Positions 21,277 through 32,510 of a stretch of DNA of 64,000 bases are shown in pieces. Under the pieces are notes generated by a model that worked only from the letters and a program-made list of their open reading frames with translations, was not told the origin of the DNA and ran no database searches. The DNA comes from Glandiceps talaboti (lineage: Eukaryota > Hemichordata > Enteropneusta > Spengelidae). Both the position numbers and the translations under genes were made by a program. Each line of letters starts with the position of its first letter. The stretch's first letter is position 1. Location of the stretch: positions 1-64,000 of the forward strand of contig NC_135551.1 of the NCBI RefSeq assembly GCF_964340395.1. The letters are read 5' to 3'.

Positions 21277-24112
21277 GAAATGCATAAGGAACTAATAAAC
21301 CAGTCCGTATATATAGCTGTTAAATCCGACGTTTCGAATAAATATTCTTTTTCAAAGGAAAACTTGGCGAGACAGAGAAATGCCAGGTGAAAACCCGAAC
21401 ATTTCTAAATATAATGGAACAAAACCGTGCGTGATATAAATAAACGGTTATACGATACGTGGGATAAGTTCTTAAATTCGCACGCACCTAATAGAACCCA
21501 ATAGAATACGCCTGAAATTTAAAAAAATACCCAATAATCATGATAATTAGATTGGGAAAGACGAGAATAATCTATTAATTCCAAGGGGTTCCAGCGTTCC
21601 AAGACGGAAAATGATTTCTTCTTCCTTCAACCTCAAAGCTTTCTCATCACCAGAAACCTTACAAATTCCTGAAATGGACATACCTGATACATTATGATCG
21701 TTTGTAATAAAATGCATAGATACGGGATAGTTACGATTCTTTTGTCTGGTCAAACGGAGATGTTCCACGAAACGATAACCAAGACGACGTACAGTTGAAC
21801 CTATATATAGAAAACCACATTTTTGACATGTAATGCAATACACTACATTAGTACTAATACAAGTAAATCTACTTGTAACAGGCACACTGTTCTTAGGGCC
21901 AAAAACATGATTAGTATTTATAATGAAACGACATGTACCACATCGAGTACGATCGCACGGAAAAGAACCAGCATTAACTTCCAATTCACGTTGTTCTGTA
22001 CGTACCACCATATCGCTAAGACTGGTATCACGACGCCAAGCTGTTAATGGTACTGCAGGAAACAATGAATTGGTAACCCTATTTGAACGTAAGATATTAA
22101 AATGCTTGTATATTATGTTTTTAACTCTAGTTGAAAAGGGATGGTATGTAAGAGCTAGTATGGGACGATCGTTGTTACTCCTCTGATCATGTGATTTGAT
22201 ACAACCTTCCCTAGACAAAGATGATACTTTATGTAAAGCCGCGTTGGTAACAGACATAGGATAACCACGTTGATGGAAGTACGTGCAAAATTCAGCAGAC
22301 CTTTTTCTGAAATCCAAATCACTACTACAAATACGACGTAGACGAAGTAATTGTGAATAGGGAATGGAATCTTTACACTTATTAGGATGTGATGAACCAT
22401 ACTGCAAATATGAATGTGAATCAGTAGGTTTAGTATAAATAGATGTTGCTATATCATCACCATCAATCCTAAGGGAGATGTCAAGGAAATTGATAGTTAG
22501 TTCTGAAATATCATAAGTATACTGAATAGCAGGATTAAAATTACATATGTAGTTAATAAACTGCATAAGGTCCTCAAGTTTGAGTGATGCTGCACCAACG
22601 CCGTCATCAATAAATCGTTTATATAGATCAGGTAAGTTCCCTTGATATGAGCTGAAAATAAGGTGTTCTTGATAAGACATAAATAAACAAGCATAACTAG
22701 GTCCAAGACAACTTCCCATAGCAACGCCGCGTTTCTGCACAAAATACCTGTCATTAAAGGTAAAATAATTACAGGTGAGAACAAGTTCAGCCAATCTAAG
22801 AAGTACGTGGGTAGGAGGGTCAAGTACAGGTCTTAAATTAAGATAGTGTTCAATTGCAACTAACCCTTCATTATGTGGTATGGAAGTATATAAGGACTTA
22901 ACGTCCATAGAAAAAAGGTATCGTGGCTTACCTTGTTGGAATTGGAAGCCATTAAATACTTTAAGAGCATGGTTCGTATCTTTAATGTAGGTAGGTTGAG
23001 ATGCCACAATAGGTCGTAAAAGGGCATCTAAATAACGCGCGATGTGTTCCGTAGGGCAGTTACAAGCTGAGACGATGGGCCTACCAGGAATATTAATCTT
23101 ATGTATCTTGGGTAGTAAATAAAACACGGCTGTCCTTGGTCGACGGACTATAAGGTTGCGTGCCTCCGTTGGTAATTCGCCAACGGATATAAAAGCGTTA
23201 ACAGTATTCATAATTTCGCGTTGCACGTCTTCTGTAGTATCAGATTCCAATTCCTGGTAAAAATCCGTGTTTAAAAGTTGTCTCTCTGCCTCAGCCACAT
23301 ACAGATCTTTATACCATACAACTACTGCTCCGCCTTTATCTGCAGGCTTAATAACAATATCATCGCGCTTTCTAAGGGATGAAATAGCATCGCGTTCTTC
23401 CTTAGTGATGTTACTGAAAGGGAACTTGTTACTAAATTTAATAGTATAAACCTCACGCCTGCAAACATTGATGTAATGGTCAAGAGTACTATTGCGACCA
23501 GCTTGAGGTGTCCAATGTGACTTAACAGGGAGGGCGCCAAACAATCGTTGGTTATAGGTATTATTAACATGAGCTAATTCACCCTGGGTATCATTATCAT
23601 CATTAGCAAAGTACTCTTTCAAGCGAAGACGACGGAAAAAACTTTCGACATCACGTTTAACATAGAACTCGTTGATATGAGATTTAATAGGGATGTATGT
23701 AAGCCCCCTGCTAAGAACATTCCGTTCTGAATCTGATATATTAAGGTCTTCTGGGATGGTGACAACAAGCCGTTTAGATGTGTTTTGAAGGGGCTGTCGG
23801 TCACTATGAGGTTGATAAAACTCACCTCGATCTTCATGATGTCGGGCTTTGGTAAGGGTATCCAGCTTTCCTTCCTTGCAAGCTAACAATTTGGTGTGTA
23901 ATTCACGGTTGAGTTCATGGACCGTTGTCTTAATGGTGTTAAGTTGTCCATGGCTACAGTTGTCCTTAAGTTGTGAACGTGACTTCATAAGTTGTTGATC
24001 AAAATAATCACGTTGTCGTAAGTGGTCCTTGATGGTAGTCCTTATGAGATGACGGGAACACTTATACATACATACATACATACATACATACATACATACA
24101 TACATACATACA
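21277..24112 (-). mobile_element. Penelope-like element lying within (TACA)n repeats
   Basis: The element spans from (TACA)n at its 5' side (24065-24118 on the plus strand) to (TACA)n at its 3' side (21112-21276). It carries one long intact ORF (RT plus GIY-YIG) and a 3' region of about 270 bp. The latter contains AACGTCGGATTTAACAGC with a short GAAT/ATTC stem, which looks like a degenerate relic of a hammerhead core. No flanking pLTR duplicate is obvious. Confidence 0.85.
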
Positions 24113-24138
24113 GTCACATACATACAGTCACATATCAA
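21547..24138 (-). CDS. PLE polyprotein: reverse transcriptase plus GIY-YIG endonuclease
   Basis: An 863-codon frame with no internal stop. The first 25 residues (Cys/Met/Tyr/Val repeats) are translated TACA microsatellite, so the real start is downstream or lost. The reverse transcriptase region has MDVKSLYTSIP (Asp about 412), the GVAMGSCLGP block (about 465-475) and catalytic FIDDG (Asp 511 and 512; codons at 22603-22608). Further on are a CGTC cysteine pair and a GIY-YIG domain (VVYCITCQKCGFLYIGST, Tyr 767 and 778) with a nearby Arg/Glu/His stretch. This RT-GIY-YIG order defines the endonuclease-bearing Penelope-like elements. The enzyme nicks DNA and primes reverse transcription at the nick. 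The intact frame suggests a young, possibly still competent copy. The subfamily was not determined. Confidence 0.95.
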   Translation of the reverse strand: MICDCMYVTVCMYVCMYVCMYVCMYKCSRHLIRTTIKDHLRQRDYFDQQLMKSRSQLKDNCSHGQLNTIKTTVHELNRELHTKLLACKEGKLDTLTKARHHEDRGEFYQPHSDRQPLQNTSKRLVVTIPEDLNISDSERNVLSRGLTYIPIKSHINEFYVKRDVESFFRRLRLKEYFANDDNDTQGELAHVNNTYNQRLFGALPVKSHWTPQAGRNSTLDHYINVCRREVYTIKFSNKFPFSNITKEERDAISSLRKRDDIVIKPADKGGAVVVWYKDLYVAEAERQLLNTDFYQELESDTTEDVQREIMNTVNAFISVGELPTEARNLIVRRPRTAVFYLLPKIHKINIPGRPIVSACNCPTEHIARYLDALLRPIVASQPTYIKDTNHALKVFNGFQFQQGKPRYLFSMDVKSLYTSIPHNEGLVAIEHYLNLRPVLDPPTHVLLRLAELVLTCNYFTFNDRYFVQKRGVAMGSCLGPSYACLFMSYQEHLIFSSYQGNLPDLYKRFIDDGVGAASLKLEDLMQFINYICNFNPAIQYTYDISELTINFLDISLRIDGDDIATSIYTKPTDSHSYLQYGSSHPNKCKDSIPYSQLLRLRRICSSDLDFRKRSAEFCTYFHQRGYPMSVTNAALHKVSSLSREGCIKSHDQRSNNDRPILALTYHPFSTRVKNIIYKHFNILRSNRVTNSLFPAVPLTAWRRDTSLSDMVVRTEQRELEVNAGSFPCDRTRCGTCRFIINTNHVFGPKNSVPVTSRFTCISTNVVYCITCQKCGFLYIGSTVRRLGYRFVEHLRLTRQKNRNYPVSMHFITNDHNVSGMSISGICKVSGDEKALRLKEEEIIFRLGTLEPLGINRLFSSFPI
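24065..24129. repeat. (TACA)n microsatellite at the 5' side of the PLE
   Basis: Twelve or so CATA units, then two ACATACAGTC variants. The PLE reading frame runs straight into it. Confidence 0.95.
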
Positions 24139-24259
24139 CTTCTTTTATTTCCAATTTACATGAACATAGCATGTACAGGTAAGTATTTACATAATTCTTT
24201 AGTAGAATATATACACAATACCTTACAGGAAATCATAGTGACAAGTGAACGAGTTTCTT

Positions 24260-26460
24260 TGGTCACATGACAAAAGTTCACTTAATATCAGTTGTTGTGG
24301 TACCTACATCCCATTCTCCATATTTTGTAAGAACCTATGATCGAGCTTACACTACAGTATTTGGTAATGAATTTAGAATTACTTCCAAACCTTTGATCAA
24401 ACCACTTGTGACTTTATGGTGTACATTACCGACACTTCCTTTGACAATAACTATCCTTTCTAAACGAAAGCCTGTCATGCTCATTTCTAGTATAGCGACA
24501 GCGGAAAATATTTGTCGAACTTCTTTTGAAAACACAATGGAATGTGCGCATCAAAAGGCATGGACACTTCAACTAATATTGCATGTTTATTCTGTTTATC
24601 GATGATTGTAATGTCTGGTCTGTTATGCTGATGTTAAGGTTGCCCTATGGCATCGAACATTTCAGGTTTTACAACAGTATCTTTCAATTTGAAAGTCTCT
24701 TTGTCAGGATTACTAGTCGCGATTTTATCAAAGATTAAATTGACTATTCTATTGTGTCTTTGTTGGTAGAGTTTCTGAAATTTTGTTCATCATGTTTCTG
24801 TGGGATGACTGCATATTCTACATGATTTATTGTAAGACTCTGGATAGTACAGAGTCATGAGACTTTCACACTGAAGGAGCTGCAAACGTCCTCTCGCGAC
24901 AAATGATCCCAGAATATAATCAATCTTGTGATTGTTGATGAGGTAAATGGGAGATAGCCGATGGTTTACTTTCCCAGCTTCTCAGATCACTATCCTCTGT
25001 GACGATTTCGCTTTAAAGTCTGATCCATATTGCTGCAGCATCTGGTGTGTAAATGTTGTGTAGAATTCAATATCTGGCGAATCGAAGGTTATTGATACTT
25101 CCTCGCCTACTGTCATTTCGTACATGTATTTATCCGCTCCTTTAATCAAGGAGAGGTGTTGGCGCTTGCACATTTCATAGAGATTGATCCACCCTGACTT
25201 TGGCCAATTAACTTTGGACTGTTTTATTATGTTATCGGTATTGTCTATGGCATATCCTGCAAAATTCGGACTATCGTCGTCGTCTTTAAAAGGTATCTTA
25301 GCTTTACGTTTCTCCATATGTAACCGAAGTGAGTATCGTGTTGCTTGCCGTACATTTATATCGTCGTTATTCAAAACAGATACATTGTAAATAAAATGAA
25401 AGGCGTTTCGCATAATACATAACATATACACGAGGACTGATTACCCCTGAACCTCCTGCTGATTTGGGGTTAAAAAGAATGACCTTGTGGAAGACAAGTT
25501 CAGGTTGAACCATCGTCATACATCACCGCCCTCTACGGCGAGTGTTATCACCCTTACGTATCCAACGATTTCATTTTCATCAATTTCCATCAGGTTCTTC
25601 TCTGTGAATATTATATTTGGATAGTAAAATTCAGCTTTGACATGCACATTACATTAACATCTTTATCTTTGTCAACGGTTCTTTAAATTCCGTTATAAGT
25701 GTCTTAATTAACCTGTTCATTGTTGCTAGAGTTTTCTATATTCATCTGGTAGCCGAGATATATAAACATTTGTTTACGCTCATACATTGGTATACATGAA
25801 TTTTGAATGAACACTAGCATGTCTCCCGTCGTTTCATTCCTTTTCCAGTTGTTCCCAGTTCGTTGTCCATGCAATATACCAAATTTACGATTTTTAATTT
25901 GCATACCACTGGCTACCATGAATGAATCTGTTTTTGTTGTTATATGGTGTTTAACTCATCTTCCGAGTGAGCGAGAAAGTCCAGATCGTCAACACAGCCT
26001 TGCACTGGATTTGGTGTGCGAACTCTGCCATAAGGGCACTCAATCCAACGTAACCATTTATCTATGCCTTGCTCGAAAACAATCACTGACCACGGACCTT
26101 TATTCCGTTGGATGGTTTGTGTAATTGCACTTGCTGTTTTCACTTGAAATGTTGAACAGCTATAGATGTCTCTGGTTATATCGATATATAGGTCCGGGTA
26201 TCCTACTTCTTTCAATTCCCTTTTCATGAAGTCATGGTCTATGCTGCCAAAAGCATCTTTAATACCAATGAAAGTAACATATAGCTTCGAGCTCGTGTGA
26301 AGGAAAATACTAACTGCACATTTTAAACAAAATACATGTTCTTGCAGTCCGTTTTGGGGCATAGACCCTTTCTGACGAGTAGATAGTCGTTGAGTGTTGA
26401 CAATCCACTCTATGTGACGTTTCTGGATGAGTTTCATGAATAATTTGTAAGTCATACATA
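24260..26460 (-). pseudogene. Decayed LINE with restriction-enzyme-like endonuclease (R2/NeSL-like group)
   Basis: Read on the minus strand, pieces in several frames follow the order of a REL-endonuclease LINE. QKGSMPQNGLQEHVFCLK and YVTFIGIKDAFGSIDHDFM (RT fingers/palm) lie near 26400-26200. CVDDL at about 25983-25995 sits where the catalytic (Y/F)ADD is expected. ILHGQRTGNNW and FIYLGYQMN follow at about 25850-25740. A 149-codon frame lies at 24982-25431, and a cysteine/histidine block CRICSHPTE near 24800-24830. Last is RPDITIIDKQNKHAILVEV at about 24570-24622, which fits the R-PD-X(12-14)-D/E endonuclease signature. Multiple frameshifts and stops make it non-functional. The clade (R2, NeSL, HERO-like) is not resolved. 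Confidence 0.75.
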
Positions 26461-26518
26461 CATTCATACATACATACATACGTACGTACGTACGTACGTA
26501 CATACGTACACACATACT
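26456..26518. repeat. (TACA)n/(TACG)n microsatellite at the 5' end of the decayed LINE
   Basis: CATACATA units followed by GTACGTAC units directly bound the LINE remnant. Confidence 0.95.
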
Positions 26519-26525
26519 TATTTAA

Positions 26526-26870
26526 CGAATAACTATCTCGTTATCTCGAGAAACTATCTCGTTATCTCGAGAAACTATCTCGCGATCTCGAGAAACTATC
26601 TTGCGATCTCGAGAAACTATCTCGCGATCTCGAGAAACTATCTCGTTATCTCGAGAAACTATCTCGAGATCTCGAGAGTTTCGGGGGAGAAATTGAAAAA
26701 GACAGACGGTGTCAGTGATGATGATATTAACCCCTGTTCTGTCGTACTTTGCTTCCACATACTGATACTGTTACCCGGAAGGTGATTCGCATAACCCCCC
26801 ACCCCCTGGGGGGCTGGAAGTCAAGAATTTATGAAAAATTGGGTACCTACCTACCTACATACATACATAC
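26526..26870 (+). repeat. Repeat family D, copy 2 (uninterrupted)
   Basis: CTCGAGAAACTATCTCG units (26526-26680), the core GGGGGAGAAATTGAAAAAGA, then GATATTAACCCCTGTTCTGT, CTTTGCTTCCACATACTG, a C-run, and AAGAATTTATGAAAAATTGG ending in TACC/TACA. It serves as the empty-site reference for both insertions in copy 1. Confidence 0.92.
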
Positions 26871-27077
26871 TTGACATTTCCCTTAAGATTGATGGTGATG
26901 GTATAGCTACATCGGTTTATACTAAACCTACCTATTCACATTCATATTTACAGTATAGCTCATCACATCCTAATAAATGTAAGTTCACATTTACTTCGTT
27001 TACATCGCATTTGTAGAAGTGATTTGGAGACCGAGGAAAAATCTGCTGAATTTTTCATGTACTTCCACCAACGTGGT
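26868..27077 (+). pseudogene. PLE reverse transcriptase fragment
   Basis: The translation DISLKIDGDGIATSVYTKPT with SHSYLQYSSSHPNKC matches residues of the intact PLE (DISLRIDGDDIATSIYTKPT). It is followed, after a frame change, by a match to its RICSSDLDFRKRSAEF block. Identity is partial, so it is a related but diverged family member. It starts directly at a TACA microsatellite and ends at the GGTTAGCTAG segment shared with 20.83 kb. Confidence 0.88.
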
Positions 27078-27102
27078 TAGCTAGTTTTCATATTTGTCAA
27101 TA

Positions 27103-27385
27103 TCATTTGCATTGAATTAAGGCGACAGCAACGAGTTTAAAGTTTAAATCAGACGACAGCGTTACACCTACGTCTTTGACTGAGGAAACCCGCTCTAGCC
27201 TAGTGTTATTTAGTGAATAATTAGACAGGATTTTGTTTCTTTTGTTAGTGAAGGATATGATACAGCATTTAGAAACATTTAGTTTCAATTTCCACCTACT
27301 GCACCAATTTGAGATATTATCTAAATCCTGCTGAAGAAACTTACTATCGTCAACTGAGTCCAGACATTTAAAAAGTTTGGTATCA
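27103..27385 (-). pseudogene. LINE reverse transcriptase fragment (jockey/CR1-like)
   Basis: On the minus strand: SKFLQQDLDNISNWCSRWKL, then KLNVSKCCIISFTNKRNK, then RLERVSSVKDVGVTLSSDLNF. This is the conserved run after the catalytic YADD in jockey/CR1-type LINEs (LQ.DLD....W......LN..KC....F, then V...KDLGV..D..L.F). The catalytic motif is outside the fragment. It is truncated at both ends. Confidence 0.85.
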
Positions 27386-27396
27386 TGTTTCTATTT

Positions 27397-27652
27397 CTTA
27401 TCTCGAGAAACTATCTCGAGATCACGAGAAACTATCTTGAGATATTTTCGGGGGAGAAATTGAAAAAGACAGATGGTGCATGTGATGGTAATATTAACCT
27501 CTGTTCTGTCGCATATTGCTTTCACAAACTGAAATAATGTTAGCCAGAAGGCAATTCTCATAACCCCCCCCCCCCCCTGCAAAGTTGGAAGTCAAGAATT
27601 TATGAAAAATTTGGTACATACCTACCTACCTACCTACATACATACATACATA
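27397..27652 (+). repeat. Repeat family D, copy 3 (short satellite head)
   Basis: Only two or three CTCGAGAAACTATCTCGAG units, then the same core with more substitutions (ACCTCTGTTCTGTCGCATAT), a C-run, and AAGAATTTATGAAAAATTTGG ending in TACC/TACA. Confidence 0.88.
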
Positions 27653-27769
27653 CAACCAATGGGCATCGTCATGTGACACCTAAACTTTCATTGTAAATGA
27701 CCATTCCCCATACACGTGAAGGCTATATGTAAGTCGACTAGTCTTGGACATAACCAAATCTTGTAAACC

Positions 27770-27972
27770 GCTGATTGGATCCCTTTATTTTGAATAATTT
27801 TTCATCTAGAGACCCAAAGTTATGTCTTCACCAAATATCAAGGCAAATGGTTGGGTGGTTCTTGTTGTTTACACACAGCACATACACAAACACATACACA
27901 CATATCCCTCACAGACACATTTTATGAGATAATGGTACTGAATTATTTCAGTGTTGAGTTGTGCTATAAAGT
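27770..27972 (+). repeat. Repeat family B, 3' fragment
   Basis: The segment AGAGACCCAAAGTTATGTC through CACCAAATATCAAGGCAA, an ACACAC tract and GAGTTGTGCT parallels 30835-30995, the end of the complete family B copy. Confidence 0.65.
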
Positions 27973-28800
27973 AGACTCGGGTCAAAGCATGGCCTCCATT
28001 TATAATTACATTTAACACATTTCACAAAATTTTTATAGCACAATGTACAGTGATCTTTATTTATTGAGAAAACAACTGAACTCGTTTCAGAAAATACCAA
28101 AAAGCTTATTACAGTGAGTCGTCACCTACCATTACTTGTGATCTCACAGAAACATCAAGTGTTGAGCTTGTGTATTTTAAGAGTACCCTTGCTATGGGCT
28201 ATTGCATCATGGGAGTCAGAAGAAATATATTAGAGATATGCTGCACCCCCATATACAAAATGGCAGCCATGAATATTTAGTATGCAACCAACCACTGAAT
28301 ACATTAAAATTGCAGACTCCCAGGATGCAATGGCCAAAGATACCCTTTGAGCATTCAGTGATCACTGGTCAACTGACAATGATGTATAATATTAAATCGA
28401 GTAATATGTCTATATTGTTGTTTTCAGCTCATAGGTATGGATAGAAATGAAGCTATACATATGTATTTTAATATATTCAATCTCTGCATGCAGGTGTTGA
28501 CAAACACACTTATGTCATTACTATGTCTTATTGTAATTGTGAGTTTGATGAGTGTGTAGACGTTGTCATTCACACATTTCAGTTAACGCATTGGTGGTTA
28601 TTTTTACAAGCCCCTCCTTAAGATGAATATGCATGAAAAATTAGCTATTGTCCTCGGTTTGTGCTTGTCGCTAATGCGGATCTCTGATTGGCAGTTATTT
28701 ATATCCTGATGACATTTGCTAGACCTTGGATGTTCCATCCTCGATAGCGATGTTCGGTTGTGTGACGTATTGTATCGGAAGAACATCCGAGTTCTAGCAA
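27973..28800. other. No recognised gene
   Basis: Short frames only; none has a recognisable motif. Confidence 0.5.
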
Positions 28801-28975
28801 ATAGACTACAAAGTTTACAGATATTGAATGCTACAAAGTTTACATATTGAATGTTACAGTTTACAGATATTGAATGCTACAAAGTTTACAAATATTGAAT
28901 GTTACAGTTTACAGATATTGAATGCTACAAAGTTTACAGATATTGAATGCTACAAAGTTTACATATATCTAAAAT
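28800..28975. repeat. Short tandem repeat around TTTACAGATATTGAATGCTA
   Basis: Seven or so units of about 22-25 bp alternate TACAAAGTTTACA and TACAGTTTACA forms. Confidence 0.88.
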
Positions 28976-29738
28976 TTGTTCTCAAATAGTTGAACCACCA
29001 ATCTACATAGTCAATTGAGTTTGGAAAATAATGAGGTTATTTAAGCAATAAACCACACCCTGGGGATGGTATACCAAGAGGTTTTGACCAGTGAACGAAA
29101 TATATGCACAAGTGATATTGAGTCTAACGACTGTGTCATGTTACAGAAACTACACAAACGGTGATACGACGAATGAGGAGCTGATATCGTGTTATAACCG
29201 ATTTATCATATGCCTATGAGTTCAAAGGGAAATTACCAACAAGATTTAAACTGAATGCCTTCCGTAAGGGCAAAGATTTTGAGACTGTTGTCCCTACAGT
29301 AAATTGTTGGAATACAACAGAACATATGCAATGTTATTTTTTCTCATTGATTGCTATTTGCCCATTGTTGTTAGTGATCTCCTGGCCAACAACAACATGT
29401 AATGTGAAGCTTTATAGTATGTTGTAGCATAGCACTCAACGTAGAAAAAGAAAATTGTTTCAGGTCAGTGCCCATCACTTCCAGCGTTAATTTTTTTTTT
29501 CATGTTTGTCCAGCCAATTCAGTCTGCAGATGAAAGGGAAAACACAAAAGTAACTCTCCCTAAATTAATTGCCACCAGTGAAGACAACTGCAAAACTAAT
29601 CATGAACTAGCCTATGACATCTGCCCCACATACACACTTGCTGTAAAGTACTAAATAAAAAGAACAGTAACTGCAATGATAAGTAGATTGATTAACATTT
29701 GTTGAGAATGTAAACAAAAAATACCGCCAATGGCGTTG
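28976..29738. other. No recognised gene
   Basis: AT-rich sequence without long frames or visible repeats. Confidence 0.45.
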
Positions 29739-30908
29739 TAGCACAACTGTAGTTTTTTAAAATGTTTATCCATATGCTAGTCTATGCTAACAATAGGTGT
29801 TTATTTGCTGAATAACTATCCAGTTGCCTATCCAACCATGTTGCTATCTTTACAATAAATGCTATCATTTGGCTGTTGCTATGGGCGTGGTCATGTTGTT
29901 AGATATATTTGCATACATTTGTGTATGTTTTTGTTCACTTGTGTATGAATTCCTGATATTGTCTTTGCAATATACGTGATCATTTGGCTGTTGCTATGGG
30001 CGTGGTCTTGTTGCTAGGAAAATTTACATACATTTTTTTGAATGTTTATTCAATTGTCTATTAAACTCTGTTGTTATCTTTGTGAAATACACCACCGTTT
30101 GGCTGTTGCTATGGGCGTGGTCATGGTTACTAGGGTATTTGCATACATTTTTTGAATGTTTATTCATCTGTCTTTCTATTCCTGTTATCTTTGCAATATA
30201 CGTGATTATTTGGCTGTTGTTATGGGCGTGGTCTTGTTGCTATGCAAATTTACATACATTTTTTGGATGTTCATTCAATTATCTATTAAACCCTGTTGTT
30301 ATCTTTGTGAAATACACCACCGTTTGGCTGTTGCTATGGGCGTGGTCGTGGTTGCTAGGGCCAATTTTGTCAAAATGTTTTTAAGAAAATCTGCAGAATA
30401 ACAGTTTCAGAAACATCTCGCCAAGTTTCAGACTAATTGACCAAGTACTTTTTGAGATATAAGTTTTTGACCAAAAATGAACATTTTTACACCTAATTTG
30501 CATATCACTCATGGAATCATGGTATGCTTAATATTTCTTTGTCCATACATCCCTAGATACATTCCCATTAAATTTCAGCCCAATCTGCTCAGTAGTTTTA
30601 GAATTATAGATTTTTAACCAAAAAGACACATTTTTAGCCCTAATTTGCATATCACTGATGGAATCATCCCGTCATGAACAAATCTTACTTTACACCCCCT
30701 TAAGAATGTTCCCACCAAATTTCGCACCAATCTGCCCAGTAGTTTCTGAGTTTAAGTTTTTTGACCAAAAATCACATTTTTTGACCCAAATCACATACCT
30801 GTGATGCGATCATTTTGCTTTGAACAATTTCCCAACTAGACACCCAAAGTAATGGACCCACCAAATATCGTGGCAATCGGTTCAGCGGTTTTTGACTTTA
30901 AGTTGTTT

Positions 30909-30939
<31 letters not shown>

Positions 30940-30995
30940 GACAGACAGACGCCGGGCGATCCCTATAGCACTACTGAACAAGTTCAGTTGTGCTA
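29739..30995. mobile_element. Family B element, complete-looking copy (1257 bp)
   Basis: The ends are inverted: TAGCACAACTG at 29739-29749 and CAGTTGTGCTA at 30985-30995. The left half is a tandem array of units of about 110-115 bp around TTTGGCTGTTGCTATGGGCG. The right half is a looser series built on AATTTGCATATCACT, CACCAAAT and GACCAAAAA phrases, ending in (AC)n(AGAC)n. There is no ORF of note (the 100-codon frame at 30082 is the tandem repeat). It behaves as a non-autonomous, non-coding dispersed element; whether it is a DNA transposon is an inference from the inverted ends. Confidence 0.7.
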
Positions 30996-31729
30996 AAAAT
31001 CGCATTGTCGCACCACTTTAGACAACATTTCCTGATGAGAAACTATATGTTTTCCTTTTTTGTGGCCTACCGAAAATATGCCAATAACTTATTAAATCTA
31101 AAAGCTACATTAGTCATATTTTCAGGACAGGTGTGCTTTGATATCACAAATGTATGTACCAAGTTATAATGAATTTGACGCGTGCATTCTTGAGATATAA
31201 TAATTTCCAAGCTTTACAAGCAACAACATGTAAAAAGCAACTACATAGGGTTGAAATATTTTTGAAATATTAAGTTTGATAGCATCTTGACAGTAAGAGG
31301 GGAAGAGCTTGAGACTGGGATATGTCCACCTCATGTGGGGAGTCCAAGAGGGTCTCCCTCTAGAAGCCCTGGAGGAGTTTTACTCAATATTTAGGCTATT
31401 CAGACCCTTTCAAGCAATAACTCAATCCATGCTTTACAAGACAGCACCATCAAGTATCAGAAACTATTCTTTATAACTTACATAGGGTTGAAATATGTTC
31501 TTAAAAGGTTAAATGGCATCATTATATACATGTAGTAAAGGTCAGCACATCCAATGGTAGTATCATTGGTAGGGGAGATTAGGAGTTTAAGGCAATTTTA
31601 GACCACCTTGGCAAACATTTCACATCTTTAAAAGATAATATCATCTCAAATTAGAATTGGGTGAAAATATTTAAGAAAAGTTGAATACCATTATGACAGT
31701 AAAAAGGTTGTTGGTGCATCTGATTGTTG
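30996..31729. other. No recognised gene
   Basis: Short open frames only. Confidence 0.45.
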
Positions 31730-32510
31730 GTTGAATGCATGAGTGACCTCTGGGGGTGAGGGAGTCCTTGGGGTTCCCCCTGGCAGATCTGCAGTTTTTT
31801 GCTTCTATTAGGGCAATGTTTAGGTTATTAATAGCCTTTGAGGTAATATATCCAAGCTTCGAATAGCTAACATAAATGTAAGTTTTAAATGAGTTTCCGT
31901 TGTCACGTAGAAATGGGCCCATAACATTGGTTTAGGGGCATTATATGTATAGTACAGTCACCGGTATGTTAGAGAACTTTAGGTGGTCATATCTCGTGTA
32001 TAATAGAAACTGGAATCTGATGAGATGTGGTGATTTGTAGTGTCAATAACATGTAGTTTCCAAACTAGAAAGTGTATTAATCCCTTCTGACAAGTTCATA
32101 GTGACGAGTAGAACAATTTAGATTAACTTCTTTTATAAACTATCTATGAAGATTACCATTACGAAACCTTCAAGTTCACTTTTGCCCCAAAATGCAATAC
32201 AAGTGAAGCACTGATTGTGAAACAGCCAAGCATTTACACGGCATGTTCTGTAACTAGTGTGGTAGCTAGGTAATACATGTATATGTACATGTATAGTTAT
32301 GTTTGAACTAATAAGTAATATTAAAGAATTCATGTAAGAAACAGGGATAAGAACAAATATTTACATGTACCACATTTCAGACAAGGCTATATACCATTGT
32401 ATAAAAAAGGATTTTTTTCTTCCATCACAATCCAAAACACGCCCCCCCCCCCATCTCAAAAACAGGGTGACCCCCCCCCCCCCCCCCCGCTGAAGAAACT
32501 GACCGGTCCC
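31730..32510 (+). repeat. Dispersed repeat family C, copy 2
   Basis: Parallels 1170-2040, without the long AT expansion. It ends in a C-rich tract followed by GAAGAAACTGACCGGTCCCT. Confidence 0.75.

Noticed and set aside
24982-25431. 149-codon frame considered as an independent gene
   Set aside because: It lies between reverse transcriptase and endonuclease motifs of the decayed LINE on the same strand and is best read as part of it.
30082-30401. Hydrophobic repeat protein (WLLLWAWSW blocks), candidate membrane protein
   Set aside because: It is a translation of the 110-bp tandem unit of family B in which indels between units change the frame; no start or domain support.
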